Shown here in pieces: positions 1 through 7,943 of a stretch of DNA of 12,795 nucleotides. The notes below the pieces were generated by a model, which searched no databases, was not told the origin of the DNA, and was given only the letters and a program-made list of their open reading frames with translations. The stretch's first letter is position 1. Each line of letters begins with the position of its first letter. Location of the stretch: contig MU631698.1 in assembly GCA_026770615.1 (NCBI GenBank), positions 22,022 to 34,816 of the forward strand, written 5' to 3'. The position numbers were made by a program, and so were the translations under genes. This DNA comes from Pavlovales sp. CCMP2436. Lineage: Eukaryota; Haptophyta; Pavlovophyceae; Pavlovales.

Positions 1-1
1 T

Positions 2-103
2 AGCCGACTAAGGCACGCAGCAGGCAATGGGCGACGCAGCGCTCAGACCAGCAAAACATTCAGAACAGTCAGACGCCAGCTTGAATCCCTATCAGTCAAT
101 ATA
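2..103. repeat. Dispersed repeat R1, copy 1
   Basis: These 102 bases recur without a mismatch at 5519-5620. They begin with AGCCGACTAAGGCACGCAGC and end with a tail containing GACGCCAGCTTGAATCCCT. Related copies lie at 205-285 and 5344-5433. The tail also occurs inside both arms of the inverted-repeat element at 4361-5265, so R1 seems to be part of that family. No convincing protein is encoded on either strand. The copy may continue left of the window. Confidence 0.9.
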
Positions 104-204
104 CACTACCTGACTTGAACTTGAAACGTACCGCCAGCCCGAACCCCCCTACATGTATATATACTATATTAGAAGTAACTATATCTGGAGAATATTGTGC
201 ACGC

Positions 205-285
205 AGCCGACTAAGGCACGCAGCAGGCAAAGGGCGACGCAGCGCTCAGACCAGCACAACATTCAGGAAAGTCAAACGCACCCCA
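205..285. repeat. Dispersed repeat R1, copy 2 (partial, diverged)
   Basis: This is a second R1 copy in the same orientation, about 200 bases after copy 1. It shares the AGCCGACTAAGGCACGCAGC start and the CGCTCAGACCAGCA core. It then diverges and lacks the GCTTGAATCCCT tail. About 100 unrelated AT-rich bases separate it from copy 1. Confidence 0.85.
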
Positions 286-320
286 GTAAAACCCTACCGT
301 GGAAGCCAAATTGAGCACTT

Positions 321-449
321 TTTTTTATCAGCGGTGGGCCTTCAGCGCATAGGGGCAGCTGACGGTACCTGCTGGCAAGGCGGATTCACTTGCGAGAGTG
401 ACGTCGTTATGAAGTGACGTCGATGAGGGGTCGAACGAGCGAAATAAAT
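321..449. repeat. Dispersed repeat R2, copy A
   Basis: This block aligns in the same orientation with 7320-7441. Shared landmarks in order are a T-rich start, GGTGGGCCTTCAGCGC, ACGGTACC, GGCGGATTCACT, a variant of GCGAGAGTGACG, and GTCGTTATGAA, ending in GAATAAA-like sequence. A gap of several bases and scattered substitutions separate the copies. An A-rich run follows the other copy, which would fit a retroposed short element, but no polymerase III promoter boxes are clear. Confidence 0.75.
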
Positions 450-1271
450 TACACTGTTCATACATATTTAGTGATTATTTACTGTATGGGGGTACGTGTG
501 TATAATTATCCCGCTCATTTGACCTATCATCGACGTCACCAACAGACCGAAGATTGCCGTCACACGCGCTCTCCAGCCGTCGCCAGCCGCAGCCACACCG
601 CACGCGCCCGGTCATGCGATCATGCTGGCGCAGTCGGGAGGTGCGAAGACGGGTGCGGCCGCCCATGCGGGGACGGGATATGGGGCAGGGATGGAGCAGG
701 GGCCGGGCGCGGGCGTGCGGGAGCGGGCGCTTGGGTTTGCGGCGTATACATAGACCACTTTCGTCCGTGGCCGCGACCTTCACGCGCGAACAAACGAGCA
801 TGTGCGCCTGCTTCCGGAGGTCCCAGCGCGCGCGCGCAACGACGGCGCCTCCTCGCCTCACCCGGGCCCGGCCCGCGGCGCGGGTTCAGGCTTTGAGAGA
901 GGCCATCCAAAATGTTGCAACAGAGCTCGCTTAGGTTTTTCACTGGCATGGTGGACCCCTACCCCTCTGATGTGATTCATGCCCAAAACATATGTGCAGC
1001 CAGAAAAAGCTGACACCGTGATGTTCGTCAAAAAACTCCTTTTTTGACTTATATTATACTGTAGAGTCATCAAGTCTTAATCATTAATTTGATGACGACC
1101 ATCAAGTTCTGTCAAAATGATTATATCCCTAACCCTTAAACCCTAAGACTTGTCTCCCGGGAAAATCAGAAGACTCTACTAAGCACTCTTACTGAGCAAA
1201 ATTGAGCAGTTTTAAGTTCTTAAAACTAAAAGTTTTGTGAAATTGAAAACCTGCTCGGTACTGCATCGCAG
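450..1271. other. Region without a supported gene
   Basis: Bases 540-900 are very GC-rich and give overlapping open frames on both strands rich in Arg, Pro, Ala and Gly, with no domain or start that stands out. The C-terminal phrase QALREAIQNVATELA ending at 934 (+) looks helix-like and follows an AG at about 890, so a small terminal exon is possible but unproven. Bases 1040-1260 are AT-rich, with a short degenerate telomere-like run (CCCTAA variants) near 1128-1146. The end of this stretch could be an intron or 5' flank of the gene that follows. Confidence 0.5.
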
Positions 1272-2218
1272 AGAGGTACTCGTTCATCAACAAGACTTCG
1301 TTCATTGTGGATGTGCCATTCGGCTTTGAGCTTTACCAACAGGAGAAGGTCCAGTACACCATCATGCATGCGCACACGCGTCGTGAGGTAAGCTGCAGCT
1401 TCGAGGTCCGTGCCGACGACGTGGGAGAGTTCCTGACCATCACCGTGCCGGCGGGTCTCGCCGGCAAGTACTCCGCGGTCGTCGGGGCAAGGGGTTAAGA
1501 CTTTAAGTTCTCACTCTTCTTCGCCCTCCTCCGAGTCCTCGAACCCGCTGGCATATCGAGCTCTCTGATCGACAGCAAGAAGAGGAGGCCGCTGGACATG
1601 TTCTCGCTGGGAGCTTTTTACAAGGGCGATGCGGTCAAGCTTGCGGATATGCCCCTCTTCGCCCGCTCGCTCAAGGACTCGGGGGACTTCAAGTACAACT
1701 ACAAAGTGATCTACGTCTTTCTCCTCCCAACAGATGTCCACCTGGTGCGCTATTCCGTCTGGAAGCCGGACGAGTCCAGTCACTCCTTCTACATGCTCGC
1801 AATCGCCGACCCGGAGGACGCCAACTTTCTTCGGCTATTCGCCTCCAACGTCCAGGAGGGCCTGAACAAGGTGGTCGACCAACTCCAGGAGTACGCTTGC
1901 GAGAACAAGCTCCCGGAGGGCGAGCTGAGCGAGGCAAAGGCGGCCTACGATTTGGAGGTGGAGCCTGTGCAGGCAACGAAAAAGTGCAAGATATGCGAGC
2001 CCGAGCCTCCGCCCGCGCCCGAGTCCGAGCCCGAGGAAGGCTCCGAAACCGAGCCCGAGCCCGAGCCCAAGCCCGAGCCCGAGTCCGAGCTCGTACTCAC
2101 CCGTGCTGATCTCAATGCCAAGCTCGACAGCCTGACCACGTTCATTGCCGAGTTAGCCGCCCGGGCGGAGCAGATACTGTATCAGACTAATAACTATTGT
2201 TCGATTGTTCGAATATAA
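1272..2218 (+). CDS. Unrecognised protein with acidic Glu-Pro repeat tail; start not found, possibly decayed
   Basis: I do not recognise this protein. One frame is open from 1247 to 1495, meets TAA at 1496-1498, then stays open in the same frame to TAA at 2216-2218. No ATG begins the first part; a CAG at 1269-1271 could be a splice acceptor. The stop is avoided if a GC-AG intron runs from 1464 (GCAAGT) to 1535, after a pyrimidine-rich tract; this is 72 nt, phase 1, and keeps the frame. Otherwise translation could start at ATG 1598, giving 206 residues. In that numbering, 1-120 look globular and mixed, KKCKIC lies at 128-133, residues 134-164 are a Glu-Pro-Ser hexanucleotide-encoded repeat, and 165-195 resemble a coiled coil. 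Codons favour G or C at the third base, like the real genes here. It is either a spliced orphan gene or a pseudogene. Confidence 0.4.
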
Positions 2219-2481
2219 CTTAATGTGAGAAAAGGAGCTCCAGTCTGTAGATCGCTCGTGTATTTTTGTAGTTTATTCCGCTCGTTCGGTCTCTCATCCG
2301 GGGATGAACTCTGGTGAATGCTTTCCAGGTTTGCCAACCCAGTTCGCCAGTATCATACCGGGGATGAACTCTGGGCTTGACTCGCTCATGGGGCGCATGA
2401 GAGCGCGCAGCGGCAGCGTCGGCGGCAAAACCTGCAGTGTCTGCGACAAGTTACAACAGTGCATCCTCGGCAGCGGGCGCG

Positions 2482-2704
2482 TCAGCGGGTGCGGCAGCGG
2501 CAGGAGCCGCTGCCACCCCTGTTGCCGCGTCCGCAACGGAAGACGGCACCACCCGCGTCAGCGGGCGCGGGTGCAGGCGCCCGGGCGCGCTCTCGCTTCA
2601 CAGCCCGGCGGGTTGACCGGCCCGCGCGTGCACCCCTGCCGCCCCGTGGCGCTTGCCACCCGCCGCCCCACAGTGTCCGTGGCGCTTGCCAACCGCCCCC
2701 CCCC

Positions 2705-2739
<35 letters not shown>

Positions 2740-3110
2740 TTGCCACCCGCCACCCGCTGCTGCCGCGGCGCGATGGCGACGCGGGCGGTCACCACGAACA
2801 TCACGCGCCCCTCGCTCACGAACCACGGCGCGATCTCGAACTCGGCGTCATCGGGTAGCACCTTCGCCAGAAGTGCGCACAAACCAAGTAACCTCGCCTC
2901 CCAATCGTCGCCCGCCGCAGCCACTCCGCACGCGCTCGAGTTCCACTCCCGCGGCGCGCGCTCCTCGACGTACCGCCCCACGGCGTACGCCAAGCCAAAC
3001 GGCCCGCACTGCGGCTTCACCTGCACACCTTGTCCAGGCTTGCAGAGGAGCAGCGTCGAGACGCAAAGCTCAACCCCGACCTTGTCCGCAGTCACGCACG
3101 TTGATGTCAC
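2482..3110 (-). pseudogene. Left-arm copy of the IR1 reading frame, frame broken
   Basis: Reading leftward from about 3090, this strand encodes a close copy of the right-arm protein: DKVGVELCVSTLLLCKPGQG, then CGPFGLAYAVGRY, APREWNS, GDDWEARLLGL and WFVSEGRVMFV. After the GGGK motif the frame passes the G/C homopolymer (read as a proline run) and ends at TGA. The rest of the homology, with SQTLQVLPPTLPL and ANWVGKPGKHS, continues in another frame down to about 2318. There is no convincing ATG at the head. Between the arms, amino-acid-changing differences outnumber silent ones, which does not suggest selection on the protein. I treat it as a broken duplicate of an unknown gene. Confidence 0.45.
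2696..2736. repeat. C11-G30 homopolymer tract
   Basis: Eleven C are followed directly by thirty G. The tract is absent at the matching place in the right arm of IR1, so it arose or expanded after the duplication. It could fold as a small G/C hairpin or a G-quadruplex. Its exact length may be a sequencing or assembly error. Confidence 0.9.
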
Positions 3111-3239
3111 AGCGCGGTGTGCGGCGTTATCAGCCGCTCTCGGTGTCCTCCTCCACCCGCCACCCTCGGGAGCAACGTTACCGCCGCGGCCCCGAGTGTC
3201 TGCCCGCCGGGAATGCCGTTTCAGAATCGCCCTTTTTGA

Positions 3240-4238
3240 TTGGCGTCAATCTGGGAAACGGCTGCGGTGCCGAACTCGTCGCCGCCTCGGCGGCGAGGGC
3301 TCTTGGAGGCGCGGGGTAACGTCGCTCCCAAGGAGGACACCGCAGCCGACAAGGTCGCGGTTGAGCTTTGCGTCTCGACGCTGCTCCTCTGCAAGTCTGG
3401 ACAAGGCGTGCAGGTGAAGCCGCGGTGTGGGCCGTTTGGCTGGGCGTACGCCATGGGGCGGTACGTCGTGGAGCGCGCGCCGCGGGAGTGGAACTCGGGC
3501 GCGTGCGGAGTGGCTGCGGCGGGCGACGATTGGGAGGCGAGATTAATTGGTTTGTGCGCACATCTGGCGAAGGTGCTACCCGATGGCGCCGACTTCGAGA
3601 TCGTGCCGTGGTTCGTGAGCGAGGGGCGCGTGATGTTCGTGCTTACCTCTCGCGTTCCTATCGCGCCGCAGCAGCGGCGGGCGGCGGGTGGCAAGCCCCG
3701 CGGGGCGGCGGTGGGGGGTAAGCCCCACGTGGACGGCATGGGTGCACGCGCGGGCCGGTCAGCCCGCCGGGCAGCGGAGCGCACCCTGGCGGCTGCGGAG
3801 TGCGCCCAGGCGCCTGTCCCCGCGCCCACTGACGCGCCCGCTGACGCGCCCGCTGACGCGGGGATCGAGGAGCTGGTGGTGCCATCTCCCGTGGCGGACG
3901 CGGCAACCGGTGTGGCAGCGGCTCCTGCCGCTAACGCACCCGCGGACGCGCCCGCTGCCGAGGTTTCGCAGTTGTCGCAGACAATGCAGGTTTTGCTGCC
4001 GGCGCTGCCGCTGCATGTTCTCTTTCAAGCCGCGAGCGAGTCTATCCCAGAGTTCATCACCAGGGTAATCAGTCCACTGGCGAACTGGGTAGGCAAACCC
4101 GGCAAACACTCGAGATCGAGTGATGAAAGCAGCAGTGGTGACGACGACGGGAAAAGAAACCGGCGGGCCTCACGCGGTGACGGCAACTTTGGCGAGGTCA
4201 CGGGCAATATTCTCGTCCTCGATTCATTAATACTTTAA
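3240..4238 (+). CDS. Hypothetical Ala-rich protein, right-arm copy of the IR1 frame
   Basis: This frame is open for 332 codons right after a stop at 3237 and ends with TAA at 4236-4238. It has no ATG before the Met in YAMGRY (codon at about 3451), so an upstream exon, another start, or no protein at all are possible. Bases about 3342-3660 encode a compact segment (DKVAVELC, GPFGWAYAMGRYV, GDDWEARLIGL, WFVSEGRVMFV) repeated in the left arm. It is followed by an Ala/Pro/Asp-rich linker with APADAPADA repeats, a hydrophobic stretch SQTMQVLLPALPLHVLFQAA, and a hydrophilic Ser/Asp/Arg tail. I recognise no family. The divergence pattern against the left arm argues against strong constraint. Confidence 0.35.
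   Translation: MASIWETAAVPNSSPPRRRGLLEARGNVAPKEDTAADKVAVELCVSTLLLCKSGQGVQVKPRCGPFGWAYAMGRYVVERAPREWNSGACGVAAAGDDWEARLIGLCAHLAKVLPDGADFEIVPWFVSEGRVMFVLTSRVPIAPQQRRAAGGKPRGAAVGGKPHVDGMGARAGRSARRAAERTLAAAECAQAPVPAPTDAPADAPADAGIEELVVPSPVADAATGVAAAPAANAPADAPAAEVSQLSQTMQVLLPALPLHVLFQAASESIPEFITRVISPLANWVGKPGKHSRSSDESSSGDDDGKRNRRASRGDGNFGEVTGNILVLDSLIL
3312..4112. repeat. Long inverted repeat IR1, right arm
   Basis: This is the partner of 2318-3183. Relative to the left arm it lacks the homopolymer and has three copies of a 12-base GCTGACGCGCCC-type minisatellite near 3827-3858. Homology fades after AACTGGGTAGGCAAACCCGG (about 4084-4104). The copies read outward from the shared centre, giving a divergent pair. 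Confidence 0.85.
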
Positions 4239-4360
4239 GAACCGTGCCGGCCGCATGGAGGGAGCACAACGGTGGCTGCTCGCGGGACGCCATAGTCGAA
4301 GCCCGTGGAGATCGCAGCAGCGGCATGATGCATCGCGGGCAGATTCTATTAATGCCACTA
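4239..4360. other. Spacer between IR1 and IR2
   Basis: No gene or repeat is supported here. The open frames crossing this stretch continue into the IR2 arm and have no recognisable content. Confidence 0.5.
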
Positions 4361-4613
4361 ATCTGCTGGTTGCCGTTTGTCGTGTTCCCACGCTGGGCAG
4401 CGATCGGGGCCAGCGTGCTCAAGCGAGCGAGCAGCAGCTGCGCATGGCCGCGTGCTGCGATCGTATGGGGGTACCGATCGTACATTTCTTATAGGGATTC
4501 AAGCTGGCGTCTGTACCGATCGTATATAATAATTAGACTACGAAAAAATACGACTTTGGGTTAAACCCAACAGCTTTATACTGCCACCGTATCTGCCATG
4601 CCAGTTGCACAGG
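4361..4613. repeat. Inverted-repeat element IR2, left arm
   Basis: The reverse complement of this arm aligns with 5003-5265, from ATCTGCTGGTTG at the outer end to CCATGCCAGTTGCACAGG at the inner end. The right arm has about ten extra bases near the outer end. The arm contains the tail motif of repeat R1 in reverse orientation (AGGGATTCAAGCTGGCGTCT). No clear target-site duplication flanks the element. It resembles a non-autonomous inverted-repeat transposon or foldback. Confidence 0.85.
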
Positions 4614-5002
4614 TTGAGCTGCGCGCAGATCTCTCGAGATCTTCTTGCAAACTGTTGAGCCGTCTTATTTGTGTCCCGACTAAAAATCACTGATTTGTCA
4701 CACCGCCAGCCAGAAAGCAGGTTAAAATAATCGGGCCGCAATGAAAAGCACTGATAGTTTCCGACGCTAACGTTCTGGACCAGTTCACATGGAAAGACCT
4801 GAGTATGTGTCTGGTAGTTGGTGGAGTGTGGCGCACCAGGTGTCCATGCGCAGAAACGAACGAGCAAACAAAAACAAAAAAACTGACCAGCAACGTTTCT
4901 AGTTTCCCGTTTGCTTCTAAACCAAACTTCTTAAACCTTATATAGGAGTTAGATATAAGTTTCTTTAATACTTCAGGCTTTAATCTCTCGAAAGTCGATG
5001 TC
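4614..5002. other. IR2 interior, no gene
   Basis: These 389 bases between the arms have no convincing coding frame on either strand. The right half is AT-rich. A near-perfect palindrome with AGATCTCTCGAGATCT lies at its left edge. No transposase is encoded, so the element could only be moved by a protein made elsewhere. Confidence 0.6.
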
Positions 5003-5265
5003 CCTGTGCAACTGGCATGGCAGATACGGTGGCAGAGTATAAAGCTGTCGAGTTTAACCCAGAGTCGTATTTTTTCGTAATCTAATTATTATATTCGATC
5101 GGTACAGACGCCTGCTTGAATCCCTGTCAGAAATATACGATCGGTACGATCGCAGCACGCAACCATGCGCAGCTGCTTATCGCGCGCTTGAGCGCGCTGG
5201 CCCCGATCGCTGCCCAGCGTGGGAACACGACAATTTATCAGACCGACAACCAGCAACCAGCAGAT
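5003..5265. repeat. Inverted-repeat element IR2, right arm
   Basis: This is the partner of 4361-4613. It carries the R1-type tail (CAGACGCCTGCTTGAATCCC) near 5106, and two GATCGGTAC motifs that also occur in the left arm. Open frames on both strands here are explained by the inverted repeat and are not taken as genes. Confidence 0.85.
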
Positions 5266-5286
5266 CATCTCCCTAACCGCCTTTGG

Positions 5287-5622
5287 CCGGGCACCCCTGT
5301 ACCGGAGATCCATTGGCACGCGCGGTGGCGCCCAAGCTAGCGCAGCCGACTAAGGCACGCAGCAGGCAATGGGCGACGCAGCGCTCAGACCAGCACAACT
5401 TCCAGGACAGTTAGACTGACAGACGCCAGCTTGTGAGCTTGCAAAATAATTGAATTGCCCTTGCCCGGGCACACTACCGGAGATCCATCGGCACGCGCGG
5501 TGGCGCCCAAGCCAGCGCAGCCGACTAAGGCACGCAGCAGGCAATGGGCGACGCAGCGCTCAGACCAGCAAAACATTCAGAACAGTCAGACGCCAGCTTG
5601 AATCCCTATCAGTCAATATATA
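5287..5622. repeat. Tandem repeat, about 175-bp unit, containing R1 copies 3 and 4
   Basis: Unit A starts at 5287 and unit B at 5465. Both begin CCGGGCAC, then share ACCGGAGATCCAT, GGCACGCGCGGTGGCGCCCA and the whole R1 block (5344-5433 and 5519-5620). Most landmarks are offset by 175 bases. Unit A differs after CAGACCAGCA and ends in an AT-rich stretch. Unit B keeps the full R1 tail and is identical there to the copy at 2-103. Confidence 0.85.
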
Positions 5623-5666
5623 CGAAAAAATCAGTGATGAAACCCCGCAATTAAAATTATATCACA

Positions 5667-5836
5667 TACAGGGGATCGCGGGCAATAGGAACGGCGCTTT
5701 TTGAGGCTGAGGCTGAATTTCTTAGCAATTTACATACAAACAATTCTTTAATTTTCTTAATTACATACAAACAGTGCAAAAAAAAGGGAATTAGTTTCTT
5801 AACTCGACGGTTTCTTATTGCCCGCGATCCCCTGTA
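5667..5836. mobile_element. 170-bp MITE-like element with perfect 21-bp terminal inverted repeats
   Basis: Bases 5667-5687 and 5816-5836 are exact reverse complements, with outermost sequence TACAGGGG. The 128-base interior is AT-rich and non-coding and holds a repeated TTACATACAAAC (5731 and 5761). The small size, perfect ends and lack of coding capacity fit a miniature inverted-repeat element. I could not find a matching target-site duplication on the two sides, so the superfamily is left open. Confidence 0.7.
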
Positions 5837-6152
5837 GTTACGGAAGATTCATATTTAATTTTTTTCAAATACAGGGGGCTAATGAACTGACATTGCACTT
5901 CAAAAATGAAGATCACACTTTTTTTTTGGTCTAGTTGACAATCAATGACTGATTTCCCATTTGGCCACGACCTCCTCTCACAAATTTCGGATCTAAATGT
6001 ATATCGTATAGACCTCGCCGAGACGAATCCAGGAAGCCTATAGCGAGCGTTGCCTAAGGCTTAGACCATGGAGGCTCACAAAGCTTTGACCGGTCGTTCC
6101 CCACATGCGGCACGAGAACGTGTTGTCCATTCGGGATGTGTCACTATCCATT
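5837..6152. other. Intergenic, 3' side of the DUF2854 gene
   Basis: No gene is seen. The half near 6152 should hold the 3' untranslated region of the minus-strand gene. A small palindrome CTTCAAAAATGAAG lies near 5898, and a single extra ACAGGGGG motif near 5871 resembles the end of the element just upstream. Confidence 0.5.
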
Positions 6153-7222
6153 TTACACTGCAGCCTCCATCCTTCCCTCGACGGTCCCATCGAGCGAGAT
6201 GGGGAGCATTGAGCCGTCTGGCTGCTGCTCCATCGGCGTGAGCGGCCCGCCAGCGGGCACCGAGACGAGCGTTAACGAGACCTGCCTCAGCTCTGAGGAC
6301 TTCTTGCTCACTACTGCACGCATGTCGGGGCCGAAGAAGTTTGCGTAGCGGTGTGCGTTGCTCGTCCACGAGTTGTACGGCGTCTGCTTGGAGGCGAAGA
6401 CGAGCTCCATCGCGTAGCTGCCGTCGGGCAGCACGCTCTCAACCAGCTCAAGTAGCTCGGGCGGGCCGTAGCCGCGCGGCTGCAGCCCGAGCCACTTGAG
6501 CGCGTCCTCGAGGTGCGCGTCGGCGTACCGGAAGCGCGTTATGTCCGAGTAGATCTTCTTGACATTCTCGCTGGCCAAGCGTTCACGCGCCTCCTCGGAG
6601 CCGGGGGCCGAAGTGGTGGGGACGGGTGCAACCTCCGCGTATTTGAGCGCGGCGCCGAGCAGCAGCCCGGGGAAGCCATACACGAACCCGAGCGACGAGC
6701 TCGCCTCTCCGTCGTTGAGGAAGAACTGCGAGAAGGAGTAGATGTTGATCGTCATGGCCGCGCCGATCACAAGGGTCGCGTAGGAGAAGCCGCGCACCTC
6801 GAATGGCACCGCCTGCGCGGGTTGGTCGCGGCGGTGCGTGCAGGGCGGGCGAGCAGGGCGTGCGTGAGGGGGGGGGGATACGTACGCAGGCGCGCGCAGG
6901 CGGAGAGGCGCGCCGCTTAAGGCTGTGCGGCGCGCGCACCTGGGTCACCTCTGCCTTATCGCTCATCTGCACCAGGGCCGACGACCTGGCGCTGCACAGG
7001 CTCCGCGCGAGCGTGCCCGAGCGGAGCACGCGCGCTGTGCAAAACAGCAGCACGGGCGCGAGTCAGCTGTGCTGTCGGCGGATGAAGGCGAAAGCGGAGG
7101 AGTGTCGCACACGTAGACGCGCGCACGCGCGCGCGCGCACCATTGGGGGCGCCGGTGGGCGTGAACGCGTGAGCAGCAGAGCACGAGAGCACGGCCGCAA
7201 TGAGTGTGATGATGGGCGCCAT
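6153..7222 (-). CDS. DUF2854-family membrane protein, predicted plastid-targeted, 3 exons
   Basis: Exons on the minus strand are 7222-7141, 7034-6940 and 6812-6153. Introns are 7140-7035 (GT-AG, phase 1, with a CTGAC branch-point-like motif about 35 nt before its end) and 6939-6813 (GT-AG, phase 0). The protein has 278 residues. Residues 1-20 are a signal peptide ending AHAF, followed by an Arg/Ser/Ala-rich transit-like part to about 51. Two membrane spans lie at about 69-90 and 98-115, the second containing GFVYGFPGLLLG. The soluble part has KYAEVAPVP, SDITRFRYADAHLEDALKWL and HRYANFFGP, which I match from memory to DUF2854, a family of cyanobacteria and plastid-bearing eukaryotes with no assigned reaction. 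A thylakoid or envelope location is inferred. The start has a good context (AAAAATGG). It faces the peroxiredoxin gene across a 721-bp spacer. Confidence 0.85.
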
Positions 7223-7943
7223 TTTTGCGTCTTTTACAGGAAGATTCGCGAACCTCCATTTTAAAATAATATTTTAACTTGGGCACTGTGTGTGTGGGCG
7301 CGTTCGCCAACCTAAAAGTTTTCTTTTTGTCAGTGGTGGGCCTTCAGCGCCTAGCTTACGGTACCCGATGGCACGGCGGATTCACTCGCAAGAGTAACGT
7401 CGTTATGAACCGACGGCGTTGAGAGACGCGGGCGGAATAAAAAAAAACAAAAAAAACCTAGAAATTCGTCCACTGTGCCAGCATCGCACCCAATTGCCGT
7501 GGACGCGGAGGTGCCCACTGAGAAAAAGAAAAAAACCGCCGCAGGTGGGGCGGGGGGGGGTCCGATCCCCCCATGAAGACAAAAACCTTGCAACTGATAT
7601 CGCTCTTCAAGACCAGCATCAACACACACGCACACAGTCAGCATCAACACGCACGCCTTGCCCTCAAAGTCTCAGCACGCACGCCTTGCTTCAAAGTCTG
7701 AATGCGCAGCAGTTTGTTATTGAAATAAACCAGCAACAATACAACTTCAATTACGCACCACTCAAGGGAAGTGGAGACCTATTCATTCACCAGCTATTTT
7801 AGAGAGCTGCAAGCCCGAATCGGTTCCAGAATCAAAGGGAAACAGCAACATCGTTCTGTCGTTGCGGGGTCATCAAGTTTTAAAAATGACCGGGAAGTCG
7901 CGCGAAGTAAGGCCGCAAACACGCTTCGTGCACAGCTCGTGCG
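7223..7943. promoter_or_regulatory. Divergent intergenic region, possible shared promoter
   Basis: This spacer separates the start codons of two outward-reading plastid-protein genes. It holds an AT-rich near-palindrome at 7258-7278, repeat R2 copy B (7320-7441), A-rich runs at 7438-7457, and a short imperfect duplication CACGCACGCCTTGC..TCAAAGTCT (7648-7672 and 7677-7699). An ATG at 7886, out of frame with the peroxiredoxin start, would give an overlapping upstream reading frame if transcription begins before it. No core promoter motif is clear, so the promoter role rests on position only. Confidence 0.45.
7320..7441. repeat. Dispersed repeat R2, copy B
   Basis: This copy aligns with 321-449 in the same orientation and shares GGTGGGCCTTCAGCGC and GTCGTTATGAA. 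It is shorter by several bases in the middle and is followed by an A-rich run. It sits inside the divergent promoter interval. Confidence 0.75.

Larger units (their letters stand above)
2318..3183. repeat. Long inverted repeat IR1, left arm
   Basis: The reverse complement of this arm aligns with 3312-4112. The match covers about 340 bases without an indel over 2745-3090, at roughly 93% identity by eye. It becomes patchier outward, where the left arm carries the homopolymer at 2696-2736 and fewer copies of a 12-base GCTGACGCGCCC repeat. The inner ends match again (GGTGTCCTCC and AACGTTACC, against GGAGGACACC and GTAACGTCGC). The spacer is 3184-3311. The duplicated unit includes one open reading frame per arm. 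Confidence 0.85.

Noticed and set aside
450..950. Overlapping long open frames on both strands
   Set aside because: High GC content makes stops rare; the products are Arg/Pro/Ala-rich with no domain, start or constraint to support them.
1128..1148. Telomere-like CCCTAA run
   Set aside because: Only about three degenerate units; too short for an internal telomere tract and likely by chance in an AT-rich stretch.
1388..1398. GTAAGCTGCAG as a tiny GT-AG intron
   Set aside because: Eleven bases is too short to splice, and the frame is open straight through it.
4198..5340. Similar peptides read from the two IR2 arms
   Set aside because: The similarity follows from the inverted DNA repeat; there is no start, domain or silent-site bias to suggest protein.
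7035..7140. Start of DUF2854 intron 1 resembling the start of its exon 2 (CGCGCGTGC)
   Set aside because: The match lies in a GC-dinucleotide run, so it is low complexity and does not support the duplication model seen in NAD+ synthetase.
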